From positions 9,847,501 to 9,911,500 of the forward strand of contig JAUIMM010000135.1 in NCBI GenBank assembly GCA_031769625.1: DNA of 64,000 nucleotides, in the 5' to 3' direction. This stretch comes from Taudactylus pleione (taxonomy: Eukaryota; Chordata; Amphibia; Anura; Myobatrachidae). Shown here in pieces: positions 47,256-62,475 of the stretch (the first letter of the stretch is position 1; every line of letters begins with the position of its first letter). The translations under genes were made by a program, and so were the position numbers. The notes under the pieces were generated by a model. It saw only the letters and a program-made list of their open reading frames with translations, was not told the DNA's origin and searched no databases.

Positions 47256-48460
47256 TCATAACATTTTAACATACATTATAACAATCTAATATACATTCTA
47301 ACATCCATTATAACATTCTAACATACATTCTAACATTCTAATATACATTCTAACATCCATTATAACATTCTAACATACATTCTTATATTCTAATATACAT
47401 TCTAAAATCAATTATAACATTCTAACATCCATTTTAACATTCTAATATACATTATAACATCCATTATAATATTCTAACATCCATTATAATATTTTAACAT
47501 CCATTATAACATTCTAACATCCATTATAACATTCTAATATACATTCTAACATCCATTATAACATTCTAACATACATTATAACATTCTAATATACATTCTA
47601 ACATGCATTATAACATTCTAACATCCATTCTAAAATTCTAATATACATTAAAACATTCATTCTAACATTCTAACCTCCATTCTAACATACATTATAACAT
47701 TCTAATATACATTTTAATATCCATTATAACATTCTAACATACATTATAACATTCTAATATACATTCTAACATCCATTATAACATTCTAACATACAATATA
47801 ACATTGTAACATACATTATAACATTCTAAAATACATTCTAACATCCATTATAACATTCTAACATCCATTATAACATTCTAACATACATTATAACATTCTA
47901 AAAAACATTCTAACTTCCATTATAACATCAAAACATCCATTTTAACATTCTAATATATATTATAACATCCATTATAATATTATAACATCCATTATAACAT
48001 TCTAACATCCATTATAATATTTTAATATACATTCTAACATCCATTATAACATTCTAACATACATTCTAACATTCTAATATACATTCTAACATGCATTATA
48101 ACATTCTAACATCCATTCTAACATTCTAATATACATTAAAACATTCATTATAACATTCTAACATCCATTCTAACATTCTAACATACATTATAACATTCTA
48201 ATATACATTTTAATATCCATTATAACATTCTAACATACATTATAACATTCTAATATACATTCTAACATCCATTATAACATTCTAACATACAATATAACAT
48301 TGTAACATACATTATAACATTCTAAAATACATTCTAACATCCATTATAACATTCTAACATACATTATAACATTCTAAAAAACATTCTAACTTCCATTATA
48401 ACATCAAAACATCCATTTTAACATTCTAATATATATTATAACATCCATTATAATATTATA
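46050..48460. repeat. 1,216-bp and 476-bp duplications at the F/G boundary
   Basis: CATTCTTATATTC occurs near 46163 and again 1,216 bp later (CTTA at 46166/47382). The AACTTCC...ATCAAAAC marker (ATCA 46711) recurs at 47927 (+1,216) and 48403 (+476). All offsets are multiples of 4. The copies cover roughly 46050-46830, 47270-48045 and 48045-48500. Confidence 0.8.
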
Positions 48461-49576
48461 ACATCCATTATAATATTTTAATATACATTCTAACATCCAT
48501 TATAACATTCTAAAATACAATATAACATTCTAATATACATTCTAGCATGCATTCTAACATACATTATAACATTCTAAAATACATTATAACATCCATTATA
48601 TCATTATAACATCCATTCTAACATTCTAATATACATTAAAACATCCATTCTAAAATACTAACATCAATTCTAACTTCCATTCTAACATTCTAAAATTCAT
48701 AATAACATTCAAACATACAAAATAACATTCTAATATAAATTCTAACATCCATTCTAACATTATAACATCCATTATAACATTCTAATATACATTATAACAT
48801 TCTAATAGACATTATAACATCCACAATAACATTATAACATAGATGATAACATTCTATTATACATTCTAATATCCATTATAACATTCTAACATACATTATA
48901 ACATTCTAATATACATTCTAACATCCATTATAACATTTTAACATACATTATAACAATCTAATATACATTCTAACATCCATTAAAACATTGTAACATACAT
49001 TTAAACAATCTATTATACATTCTAACATCCATTATAACATTCTAAAATACATTATAACATTCTAGTAAAAATCATTATAACATCCATTATAACATTCTAA
49101 CATACATTATAACATTGTAACATACATTATAACATTCTAATATACATTCTTACATCCATTATAACATTCTAACATACAATATAACAATCTAAAATACATT
49201 CTAACATCCATTATAACATTCTAACATACATTATAACTTTCAATCATCCATTATAACATTCTAACATCCATAATAACATTCTAACATACATTCTAACATT
49301 CTAATATACATTCTAACATCCATTACAACATTCTAACATAGATTATAACATTCTAATATACATTCTAACATCCATTATAACATTTGAACATCCAAAACAA
49401 CATTCTAACATACATTCTAACATTCTAATATACATTCTAACATCCATTATAACATTCTAACATACATTCTATCATTCTAATATACATTCTAACATCCATT
49501 ATAACATTCTAACATACATTCTAACATTCTAATATACATTCTAAAATCAATAATAACATTCTAACAACCATTTTAA
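47256..49576. repeat. Region G, mosaic A-type segment
   Basis: This stretch is built from A-type pieces in changed order, with TAGCATGC at 48543, TAGTAAAAATCA at 49063 and TTTGAACATCC at 49383. The spacing from TAGCATGC to TAGTAAAAATCA is 520 bp, against 552 in region D (25174/25726) and 552 in F (40352/40904); the difference is 32 bp, a 12+12+8 module block. It ends where a D/F-like tail (ACAACCATTTTAAC near 49563) is joined to GTAACATAC. Confidence 0.75.
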
Positions 49577-50486
49577 CATTGTAACATACATTATAACATT
49601 CTAATATACATTCTTACATCCATTATAACATTCTAACATACAATATAACAATCTAAAATACATTCTAACATCCATTATAACATTCTAACATACATTATAA
49701 CTTTCAATCATCCATTATAACATTCTAACATCCATAATAACATTCTAACATACATTCTAACATTCTAATATACATTCTAACATCCATTATAACATTCTAA
49801 CATAGATTATAACATTCTAATATACATTCTAACATCCATTATAACATTCGAACATCCAAAACAACATTCTAACATACATTCTAACCTTCTAATATACATT
49901 CTAACATCCATTATAACATTCTAACATACATTCTAACATTATAATATACATTCTAACATCCATTATAACATTCTAACATCCATTCTAATATTCTAATATA
50001 CATTAAAACATCCATTCTAACATTCTAACATCAATTCTAACTTCCATTCTAACATTCTAAAATCCATAATAACATTCTAACATACAAATTAACATACATT
50101 ATAACATTCTAATATACATTCTTACATCCATTATAACATTCTAACATACAATATAACAATCTAAAATACATTCTAACATCCATTATAACATTCTAACATA
50201 CATTATAACTTTCAATCATCCATTATAACATTCTAACATCCATAATAACATTCTAACATACATTCTAACATTCTAATATACATTCTAACATCCATTATAA
50301 CATTCTAACATAGATTATAACATTCTAATATACATTCTAACATCCATTATAACATTCGAACATCCAAAACAACATTCTAACATACATTCTAACCTTCTAA
50401 TATACATTCTAACATCCATTATAACATTCTAACATACATTCTAACATTCTAATATACATTCTAACATCCATTATAACATTCTAACA
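49577..50486. repeat. 508-bp-spaced direct duplication
   Basis: About 400 bp (49577-49978) recurs at 50085-50486. Anchors 508 bp apart are CTTACATCC (49613/50121), TTCGAACATCC (49847/50355) and the unusual AACCTTC (49883/50391). The spacer of about 110 bp carries A-type text (ATCAATTCTAACTTCC near 50030). These are the last TTCGAA sites in the window. Confidence 0.85.
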
Positions 50487-53400
50487 TACATTATAACATT
50501 CTAATATACATTCTAAAATCAATAATAACATTCTAACATCCATTTTAACATTATAAAATACATTATAACATCCATTATAATATTTTAACATCCATTATAA
50601 CATTCTAACATACATTATAACATTCTAATATACATTCTAACATGCATTATAACATTCTAACATCCATTCTAACATTCTAATATAAATTAAAACATTCATT
50701 TTAACATTCTAACATCCATTCTAACATTCTAACATACATTATAACATTCTAATATACATTTTAATATCCATTATAACAATCTAACATACATTATAACATT
50801 CTAATATACATTCTAACATCCATTATAACATTCTAACATACAATATAACATTGTAACATACATTATAACATTCTAATATACATTCTAACATCCATTCTAA
50901 CATTCTAACATACATTATAACATTCTAATATACATTTTAATATCCATTATAACATTCTAACATCCATAATAACATTCTAACATACATTCTAACATCCATA
51001 ATAACATTCTAAAATACATTCTAACATTCTACCATACATTCTAACATTCTAATATACATTCTAACATCAATTATAACATTCTAACATCCATTTTAATATT
51101 CTAATATACATTATAACATCCACTATAATTTTCTAACATCCAATATAACATTCTAACATCCATTACAACATTCTAATATACATTCTAACATGCATTCTAA
51201 CATACATTATAACATTCTAATATACATTCTAACATCCATTATAACATTCTAACATCCATTCTAACATTCTAATATTTATTATAACATCCAATATAACATT
51301 CTAACATACATTTCAACATTCTAATATACATTCTAATATCCAATCTAACATTCTAACATACATTAAAACATTCAAACATACATTATAATAATCTAATATA
51401 CATTATTACATCCATTGTAACATTCTAACATACATTATAACATTTTAATATACATACTAAAATCCATTATAACATTCTAACATACATTATAACATTCTAA
51501 TATACATTCTAACATACATAATAACATTCTAGTATACATTATAACATCCATTATAACATTCTAACAAACATTATAACATTGTAACATACATTTTAACATT
51601 CTAATATACATTCTAACATCCATTATAAAATTTTAACATCCATAATAACATTCTAACATACATTCTAACATTCTAATATACATTCTAACATCCATTATAA
51701 TATTCTAATATACATTATAACATTCTAATATACATTCTAACATCCATTATAACATTCTAACATACATTATAACATTCTAATATACATTCTAACATCCATT
51801 ATAACATTCTAACATCCATAATAACATTCTGACATACATTCTAACATTCTAGTATACATTCTAACATGCATAATAACATTCAAATATACATTCTAACATC
51901 CATTATGACATTCTAATATACATTATAACATTCTAATATACATTGTTATATCCATTATAACATTATAACATACATTTTAACATTCTAATATACATTCTTA
52001 CATACATTATAACATTCTAATATACATTCTAACATCAATTATAACATTCTAACATACTTTACAACAATCTAATATACATTATAAGCTCCATTATAACATG
52101 CTAACATACATTATAAAATTCCAATATACATTCTAACATCCATTATAACATTCTTACATCCATAATAACATTCTAACATCCATTATAACATTCTAATATA
52201 CATTATAACATTCTAATATACATTCTAACATCCATTATAACATTCTAACATACATTCTAACATTCTAATATACATTCTAACATCAATTATCACATTCTAA
52301 CATCCATTTTAACATTCTAATATATATTCTAACATCCATTATAATATTCTAACATCCATTATAACATTCTAACATCCATTATAATATTCTAATATACATT
52401 CTAACATCCATTATAACTTCTAAAATACACTATAACATTCTAATATACATTCTAACATGCATTCTAACATACATTATAACATTCTAATATACATTATAAC
52501 ATCCATTATAACATTATAACATCCATTCTAACATTCTAATATACATTCTAACATCCATTATAACATTCTAACATACATTCTAACATTCTAATATACATTC
52601 TAAAATCAAAAATTTAACATTCTAACATCCATTTTAACATTCTAATATACATTATAACATCCATTATAATTTTCTAACATCCATTGTAATATTCTAACAT
52701 CCATTATAACATTCTAACATCCATTATAACATTCTAATATACATTCTAACATCCATTATAACATTCTAACATACATTATAACATTCTAATATACATTCTA
52801 ACATGCATTATAACATTCTAACATCCATTCTAACATTCTAATATACATTAAAACATTCATTATAACATTCTAACATCCATTATAACATTCTAACATACAT
52901 TATAACATTCTAATAAACATTTTAAATATCCATTATAACATTCTATCATACATTATAACATTCTATTATACATTCTAACATCCATTATAACATTCTAACA
53001 TACAATATAACATTGTAACATACATTATAACATTCTAATATACATTCTAACATCCATTATAACATTATAACATACTTTACAGCAATCTAATATACATTAT
53101 AACCTCCATTATAACATGCTAACATACATTATAACATTCCAATATACATTCTAACATCCATTATAACATTCTTACATCCATAATAACATTCTAACATCCA
53201 TTATAACATTCTAACATACATTATAACATTCTAATATACATTCTAACATCCATTATAACATTCTAACATCCATTCTAACATTCTAATATACATTCTAACA
53301 TCAATTATAACATTCTAACATCCATTTTAACATTCTAATATATATTATAACATCAATTATAATATTCTAACATCCATTATAACATTCTAACATCCATTAT

Positions 53401-55264
53401 AATATTCTAATATACATTCTAACATCCATTATAACTTCTAAAATACACTATAACATTCTAATATACATTCTAACATGCATTCTAACATACATTATAACAT
53501 TCTAATATACATTATAACATCCATTATAACATTATAATATCCATTCTAACATTCTAATATACATTCTAACATCCATTATAACATTCTAACATACATTCTA
53601 ACATTCTAATATACATTCTAAATTCAATTATAACATTTTAACATCCATTTTAACATTCTAATATACATTATAACATCCATTATAATATTCTAACATCCAT
53701 TATAATATTCTAATATCCATTATAACATTCTAACATCCATTATAAAATTCTAATATACATTCTAACATCCATAATAACATTCTAACATACATTCTAACAT
53801 CCATAATAACCTTCTAACATACATTCTAACATTCTACCATACATTCTAACATTCTAATATACATTCTAACATCCATTATAACTTTCTCACATCCATTCTA
53901 ACATTCTAATATACATTCTAACATCAATTCTAACATTCTAACATCCATTTTAATATTCCAATATACATTATAAAATCCATTATAATATTCTAACATCCAT
54001 TATAACATTCTAACATCCATTAAAACATTCTAATATACATTCTAAAATGCATTCTAACATACTTTATAACATTCTAATATACATTCTAACATCCATTAAA
54101 ACATCCTAACATACATTATGACATTCTAATATACATTCTAATATCCATTATAACATTATAACATACATTATAACATTCTAATATACATTCTAACGTCCAT
54201 TATAACATTCTAACATACATTATAACATTCTAATATACATTCTAACATCAATTATAACATTATAACATACTTTACAGCAATCTAATATACATTATAACCT
54301 CCATTATAACATGCTAACATACATTATAACATTCCAATATACATTCTAACATCCATTATAACATTCTTACATCCATAATAACATTCTAACATCCATTATA
54401 ACATTCTAATATACATTTTAACATTCTAATATACATTCTAACATCCATTATAACATTCTAACATACATTCTAACATTCTAATATACATTCTAAATTACAT
54501 TATAACATTCTTACATACTTTCTAATATTCTAACATACATTCTAACATTCTAATATACATTCTAACATCCATTATAACATTCTAACATCCATTCTAACAT
54601 TCTGATTTATACATTCTAACATCAATTATAACATTCTAACATCCATTTTAACATTCTAATATATATTATAACATCCATTATAATATTCTAACATCCATTA
54701 TAACATTCTAACATCCATTATTATATTCTAATATACATTCTAACATCCATTATAACTTCTAAAATACACTATAACATTCTAATATACATTCTAACATGCA
54801 TTCTAACATACATTATAACATTCTAACATACATTCTAACATTCTAATATACATTCTAAAATACATTATAACATTCTAACATACTTTCTAATATTCTAACA
54901 TACATTCTAACATTATAATATACATTCTAACATCAATTATAACATTCTAACATCCATTCTAACATTCTAATATACATTCTAACATCAATTATAACATTCT
55001 AACATCCATTTTAACATTCTAATATATATTCTAACATCCATTATAATATTCTAACATCCATTATAACATTCTAACATCTATTATAATATTCTAATATACA
55101 TTCTAACATCCATTATAACTTCTAAAATACACTATAACATTCTAATATACATTCTAACATGCATTCTAACATACATTATAACATTCTAATATACATTATA
55201 ACATTATAACATCCATTCTAACATTCTAATATACATTCTAACATCCATTATAACATTCTAACAT
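50487..55264. repeat. Region H left part: B-derived domain
   Basis: After a short A-type lead-in (to about 50940) the marker order is B-type: ACAAACATTATAAC at 51564, ATGCATAATAAC near 51867, TTATGACATTC near 51902, TACAACAATC near 52060 and CATGCTAAC near 52098. A 1-bp-deleted AACTTCTAAAATACAC site occurs at 52415, 53433, 54754 and 55117. The TACAGCAATC variant appears from 53079 onward. TTCGAA and GCATGC are absent. A few off-lattice indels are clustered here: ATCAAAAATTTAAC near 52605, TTTAAATATCC near 52920 and CTGATTTATAC near 54602. Confidence 0.78.
53020..55140. repeat. ~1.2-kb duplication in region H
   Basis: ACTTTACAGCAATC is at 53074 and 54269 (1,195 bp; 1,196 after allowing for the 1-bp deletion at 53433). 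Downstream the AACTTC sites are 1,321 bp apart (53433/54754), because the second copy contains about 125 bp more (AAATTACATT...CTTACATACTTTC, near 54490-54530). A further partial copy follows with AACTTC at 55117. Confidence 0.72.
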
Positions 55265-58125
55265 ACATTCTAACATTCTAATATACATTTTAAATTCAAT
55301 TATAACATTCTAACATCCATTATAATATTCTAATATACATTCTAGCATCCATTATAACATTCTAACATACATTCTAACATTCTAATATACATTCTAAAAT
55401 ACATTATAACATTCTAACATACTTTCTAATATTCTAACATACATTCTAACATTATAATATACATTCTAACATCCATTATAACATTCTAATATACATTCTA
55501 ACATCAATTATAACATTCTAACATCCATTTTAACATTCTAATATATATTAGAACATCCATTATAATATTCTAACATCCATTATAACATTCTAACATCCAT
55601 TATAATATTCTAATATACATTCTAACATCCATTATAACTTCTAAAATACACTATAACATTCTAATATACATTCTAACATGCATTCTAACATACATTATAA
55701 CATTCTAATATACATTATAACATTATAACATCCATTCTAACATTCTAATATACATTCTAACATCCATTATAACATTCAAACATACATTCTAACATTCTAA
55801 TATACATTTTAAATTCAATTATAACATTCTAACATCCATTTTAACATTCTAATATACATTATAACATCCATTATAATATTCTAACATCCATTATAACATT
55901 CTAACATCCATTATAAAATTCTAATATACATTCTAACATCCATTATAACATTCTAACATACATTATAACATTCTAATATACATTCTAACATGCATTATAA
56001 CATTCTAACATCCATTCTAACATTCTAATATACATTAAAACATTCATTATAACATTCTAACATCCATTATAACATTCTAACATACATTATAACATTCTAA
56101 TATACATTTTAATATCCATTCTAACATTCTAACATACATTATAACATTCTAATATACATTCTAACATCCATTATAACATTCTAACATACAATATAACATT
56201 GTAACATACATTATAACATCCATTATAATATTCTAACATCCATTATAACATTCTAACATCCATTATAACATTCTAATATACATTCTAACATGCATTCTAA
56301 CATACATTATAACATTGTAATATACATTCTAACATCCATTATAACATTCTAACATCCATTCTAACATTCTAATATTTATTATAACATCCAATATAACATT
56401 CTAACATACATTGCAACATTCTAATATACATTCTAATATCCATTCTAACATTCTAACATACATTATAACATTCTAACATACATTATAAAAATCTAATATA
56501 CATTATTACATCCATTGTAACATTCTAACATACATTATAACATTTTAATATACATTCTAAAATCCATTATAACATTCTAACATACATTATAACATTCTAA
56601 TATACATTCTAACATACATAATAACATTCTAGTATAAATTATAACATCCATTATAACATTCTAACAAACATTATAACATTGTAACATACATTTTAACATT
56701 CTAATATACATTCTAACAGCCATTATAAAATTATAACATCCATAATATCATTCTAACATACATTCTAACATTCTAATATACATTCTAACATCCATTATAA
56801 CATTCTAATATACATTATAACATTCTAATATACATTCTAACATCCATTATAACATTCTAACATACATTATAACATTCTAATATTCATTCTAACATCCATT
56901 ATAACATTCTAACATCCATAATAACATTATAACATACATTCTAACATTCTAATATACATTCTAACATGCATAATAACATTCTAACATACATTCTAACATA
57001 CATTCTAACATACATTATAACATTCTAAAATACATTATGACATTCTTTATAACATTATAACATCCATTCTAACATTCTAATAAACATTAAAACATCCATT
57101 CTAACATTCTAACATCCATTATAACATTCTAATATACATTATAACATTCTTATAGACATTATAACATCCATTATAACATTCTAACATACATTATAACATT
57201 CTAATATACATTCTAACATACATTATAACATTCTAGTATATATTATAACATCCATTATAACATTCTAACATACATTATAACTTTGTAACATACATTATAA
57301 CATTCTAATATACATTCTAACATCCATTATAACATTCTAACATACATTCTAACATTCTAATATACATTCTAACAAACATTATAACATTCTAGTATACATT
57401 ATAACATCCATTATAACATTCTAACATACATTATAACATTGTAGCATACATTATAACATTCTAACATCCATAATAGCATTCTAACATACATTATAACATT
57501 CTAATATACATTCTAACATCCATTCTAACATTCTAACATCCATTATAACATTCTAATATACATTCTAACATCCATTATAACATTATAACATACTTTACAG
57601 CAATCTAATATACATTATAACCTCCATTATAACATGCTAACATACATTATAACATTCCAATATACATTCTAACATCCATTATAACATTCTTACATCCATA
57701 ATAACATTCTAACATCCATTATAACATTCTAATATACATTATAACATTCTAATATACATTCTAACATCCATTATAACATTCTAACATACATTCTAACATT
57801 CTAATATACATTCTAAATTACATTATAACATTCTTACATACTTTCTAATATTCTAACATACATTCTAACATTCTAATTTACATTCTAACATCCATTATAA
57901 CGTTCTAACATCCATTCTAACATTCTAATATACATTCTAACATCAATTATAACATTCTAACATACATTATAAAAATCTAATATACATTATTACATCCATT
58001 GTAACATTCTAACATACATTATAACAATCTAAAATACTTTCTAACATCCATTATAACATCCTAACATACATAATAACATTCTAACATACATTCTAACATC
58101 CATAATAACATTCTAACATACATTC
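55265..58125. repeat. Region H 4,348-bp and 7.2-kb HOR source segment
   Basis: The left portion, from TAAATTCAA at 55291, recurs at 62494 (+7,203). TAGCATCC (55343/62546) and AACTTC (55636/62839) keep that offset. The right portion from about 55975 recurs 4,348 bp downstream: ATGCAT-bearing unit 55989/60337, CCATTATAATATTC near 56220/60568, ACAAACATT 56664/61012, TTATGAC (TGA) 57038/61386, ACTTTACAGC 57592/61940 and the rare AACGTTC (CG near 57901/62249). The 4,348-bp match ends near 58125. Confidence 0.85.
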
Positions 58126-60322
58126 TATCATTCTACCATACATTCTAACATTCTAATATACATTCTATCATCCACTATAACATTCTAACATCCATTCTAA
58201 CATTCTAATATACATTCTAACATCAATTATAACATTCTAACATCCATTTTAATATTCTAATATACATTATAACATCCATTATAATATTCTAACATCCATT
58301 ATAACATTCTAACATCCAATATAACATTCTAATATACATTCTAACATTGTAATATACATTCTAACATCCATTCTAACATTCTAACATCCATTATAACATT
58401 CTAACATCCATTCTAACATTCTAATATTTATTATAACATCCAATATAACATTCTATCATACATTGCAACTTTCTAATATACATTCTAATATCCATTCTAA
58501 CATTCTAACATACATTATAACATTCTAACATACATTATAAAAATCTAATATACATTATTACATCCATTGTAACATTCTAACATACATTATAACATTTTAA
58601 TATACATTCTAAAATCCTTTATAACATTCTAACATACATTATAACATTCTAATATACATTCTAACATACATAATAACATTCTAGTATAAATTATAACATC
58701 CATTATAACATTTTAACAAACATTATAACATTGTAACATACATTTTAACATTCTAATATACATTCTAACAGCCATTATAAAATTCTAACATCCATAATAA
58801 CATTCTAACATACATTCTAACATTCTAATATACATTCTAACATCCATTATAACATTCTAATATCCATAATAACATTATAACATACATTCTAACATTCTAA
58901 TATACATTCTAACATGCATAATAACATTCTAACATACATTCTAACATGCATTCTAACATACATTATAACATTCTAAAATACATTATGACATCCTTTATAA
59001 CATTATAACATCCATTCTAACATTCTAATATACATTAAAACATCCATTCTAACATTCTAACATCCATTATAACATTCTAATATACATAATAACATTCTTA
59101 TAGACATTATAACATCCATTATAACATTCTAACATACATTATAACATTCTAATATACATTCTAACATCCATTATAACATTCTAACATACATTATAACATT
59201 CTAATATTCATTCTAACATCCATTATAACATTCTAACATCCATAATAACATTATAACATACATTCTAACATTATAACATACATTCTAACATTCTAATATA
59301 CATTCTAACATGCATAATAACATTCTAACATACATTCTAACATGCATTCTAACATACATTATAACATTCTAAAATACATTATGACATTCTTTATAACATT
59401 ATAACATCCATTCTAACATTCTAATAAACATTAAAACATCCATTCTAACATTCTAACATCCATTATAACATTCTAATATACATTATAACATTCTTATAGA
59501 CATTATAACATCCATTATAACATTCTAACATACATTATAACATTCTAATATACATTCTAACATACATTATAACATTCTAGTATATATTATAACATCCATT
59601 ATAACATTCTATCATACATTATAACTTTGTAACATACATTATAACATTCTAATATACATTCTAACATCCATTATAACATTCTAACATACATTCTAACATT
59701 CTAATATACATTCTAACAAACATTATAACATTCTAGTATACATTATAACATCCATTATAACATTCTAACATACATTATAATATTGTAGCATACAGTATAA
59801 CATTCTAACATCCATAATAGCATTCTAACATACATTATAACATTCTAATATACATTCTAACATCCATTCTAACATTCTAACATCCATTATAACATTCTAA
59901 TATACATTCTAACATCCATTATAACATTATAACATACTTTACAGCAATCTAATATACATTATAACCTCCATTATAACATGCTAACATACATTATAACATT
60001 CCAATATACATTCTAACATCCATTATAACATTCTTACATCCATAATAACATTCTAACATCCATTATAACATTCTAATATACATTATAACATTCTAATATG
60101 CATTCTAACATCCATTATAACATTCTAACATACATTCTAACATTCTAATATACATTCTAAATTACATTATAACATTCTTACATACTTTCTAATATTCTAA
60201 CATACATTCTAACATACTAATTTACATTCTAACATCCATTATAACGTTCTAACATCCATTCTAACATTCTAATATACATTCTAACATCAATTATAACATT
60301 CTAACATCCATTTTAACATTCT
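58126..60322. repeat. Region H middle: partial HOR copies
   Basis: This holds two partial copies of the neighbouring units. ACAAACATT at 58716 is 2,052 bp after 56664 and 2,296 before 61012. The TTATGACAT-CTTT marker occurs at 58986 and 59382, 396 bp apart. ACTTTACAGC at 59936 is 2,344 after 57592 and 2,004 before 61940. It opens with about 590 bp of B-type text (CTACCATAC near 58135, ATTGCAAC near 58462). Confidence 0.78.
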
Positions 60323-62475
60323 AATATATATTCTAACATGCATTATAACATTCTAACATCCATTCTAACATTCTAATATACATTAAAACATTCATTATAA
60401 CATTCTAACATCCATTATAACATTCTAACATACATTATAACATTCTAATATACATTTTAATATACATTATAACATTCTAACATACATTATAACATTCTAT
60501 TATACATTCTAACATCCATTATAACATTCTAACATACAATATAACATTGTAACATACATTATAACATCCATTATAATATTCTAACATCCATTATAACATT
60601 CTAACATCCATTATAACATTCTAATATACATTCTAACATGCATTCTAACATACATTATAACATTGTAATATACATTCTAACATCCATTATAACATTCTAA
60701 CATCCATTCTAACATTCTAATATTTATTATAACATCCAATATAACATTCTAACATACATTGCAACATTCTAATATACATTCTAATATCCATTCTAACATT
60801 CTAACATACATTATAACATTCTAACATACATTATAAAAATCTAATATACATTATTACATCCATTGTAACATTCTAACATACATTATAACATTTTAATATA
60901 CATTCTAAAATCCATTATAACATTCTAACATACATTATAACATTCTAATATACATTCTAACATACATAATAACATTCTAGTATAAATTATAACATCCATT
61001 ATAACATTCTAACAAACATTATAACATTGTAACATACATTTTAACATTCTAATATACATTCTAACAGCCATTATAAAATTATAACATCCATAATATCATT
61101 CTAACATACATTCTAACATTCTAATATACATTCTAACATCCATTATAACATTCTAATATACATTATAACATTCTAATATACATTATAACATCCATTATAA
61201 CATTCTAACATACATTATAACATTCTAATATTCATTCTAACATCCATTATAACATTCTAACATCCATAATAACATTATAACATACATTCTAACATTCTAA
61301 TATACATTCTAACATGCATAATAACATTCTAACATACATTCTAACATGCATTCTAACATACATTATAACATTCTAAAATACATTATGACATTCTTTATAA
61401 CATTATAACATCCATTCTAACATTCTAATAAACATTAAAACATCCATTCTAACATTCTAACATCCATTATAACATTCTAATATACATTATAACATTCTTA
61501 TAGACATTATAACATCCATTATAACATTCTAACATACATTATAACATTCTAATATACATTCTAACATACATTATAACATTCTAGTATATATTATAACATC
61601 CATTATAACATTCTAACATACATTATAACTTTGTAACATACATTATAACATTCTAATATACATTCTAACATCCATTATAACATTCTAACATACATTCTAA
61701 CATTCTAATATACATTCTAACAAACATTATAACATTCTAGTATACATTATAACATCCATTATAACATTCTAACATATATTATAACATTGTAGCATACATT
61801 ATAACATTCTAACATCCATAATAGCATTCTAACATACATTATAACATTCTAATATACATTCTAACATCCATTCTAACATTCTAACATCCATTATAACATT
61901 CTAATATACATTCTAACATCCATTATAACATTATAACATACTTTACAGCAATCTAATATACATTATAACCTCCATTATAACATGCTAACATACATTATAA
62001 CATTCCAATATACATTCTAACATCCATTATAACATTCTTACATCCATAATAACATTCTAACATCCATTATAACATTCTAATATACATTATAACATTCTAA
62101 TATACATTCTAACATCCATTATAACATTCTAACATACATTCTAACATTCTAATATACATTCTAAATTACATTATAACATTCTTACATACTTTCTAATATT
62201 CTAACATACATTCTAACATTCTAATTTACATTCTAACATCCATTATAACGTTCTAACATCCATTCTAACATTCTAATATACATTCTAACATCAATTATAA
62301 CATTCTAACATACATTATAAAAATCTAATATACATTATTACATCCATTGTAACATTCTAACATACATTATAACAATCTAAAATACTTTCTAACATCCATT
62401 ATAACATCCTAACATACATAATAACATTCTAACATACATTCTAACATCCATAATAACATTCTAACATACATTCTA
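60323..62475. repeat. Region H 4,348-bp HOR, second copy
   Basis: This is the copy of about 55975-58125, including AACGTTC near 62249, ACTTTACAGC at 61940, TAGCATACATT near 61792 and ATCCTAACATAC near 62407. It diverges near 62475, where the first copy has CTATCATTCTACC and this one joins a copy of 55265 onward. Confidence 0.85.

Larger units (their letters stand above)
2064..48550. other. TAGCATGC anchor sites (GCATGC palindrome)
   Basis: A variant module reading CTAGCATGCATTC places CTAG, GCATGC and ATGCAT palindromes next to each other. TAGC starts at 2064, 2720, 4048, 16525, 22571, 25174, 28373, 31573, 34771, 37971, 40352, 43195, 44028, 46871 and 48543. It marks the A-type lineage and is absent from regions B, E and H. 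No function is implied; the offsets reproduce the HOR lengths given for each region. Confidence 0.87.
21..49080. other. TAGTAAAAATCA variant module with 3 extra bases
   Basis: A 15-bp module replaces a 12-bp one, reading TAGTAAAAATCA then TAA in region A or TTA in D, F and G. Starts are 21, 4372, 25726, 28925, 32124, 35323, 40904, 44580 and 49063. Because it adds 3 bp it breaks the 4-bp lattice, and it accounts for several HOR offsets that are not multiples of 4 (for example 4,351 = 4,348 + 3). The single TAA/TTA difference separates A copies from D/F/G copies. Confidence 0.85.
301..50360. other. TTCGAA anchor sites (palindromic CpG variant)
   Basis: In place of TTCTAA, the p module reads TTCGAA, followed by CATCCAAAAC. 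Start positions are 301, 1357, 3269, 4652, 8376, 15777, 18316, 21823, 24394, 27593, 30792, 33991, 37190, 42352, 46028, 49847 and 50355. Transition derivatives in the same context are TTTGAA (26046, 29245, 32444, 35643, 41276, 44952, 49383) and TTCAAA (12112). None was seen after 50360. This is the main CpG-bearing site of the window and a convenient HOR phase marker. Confidence 0.88.

Noticed and set aside
301..50360. CENP-B box at the TTCGAACATCC variant
   Set aside because: The CENP-B box needs TTCG followed, after four bases, by A and then CGGG. Here the base after AACA is T and the CGGG part is absent; G is almost missing from the array.
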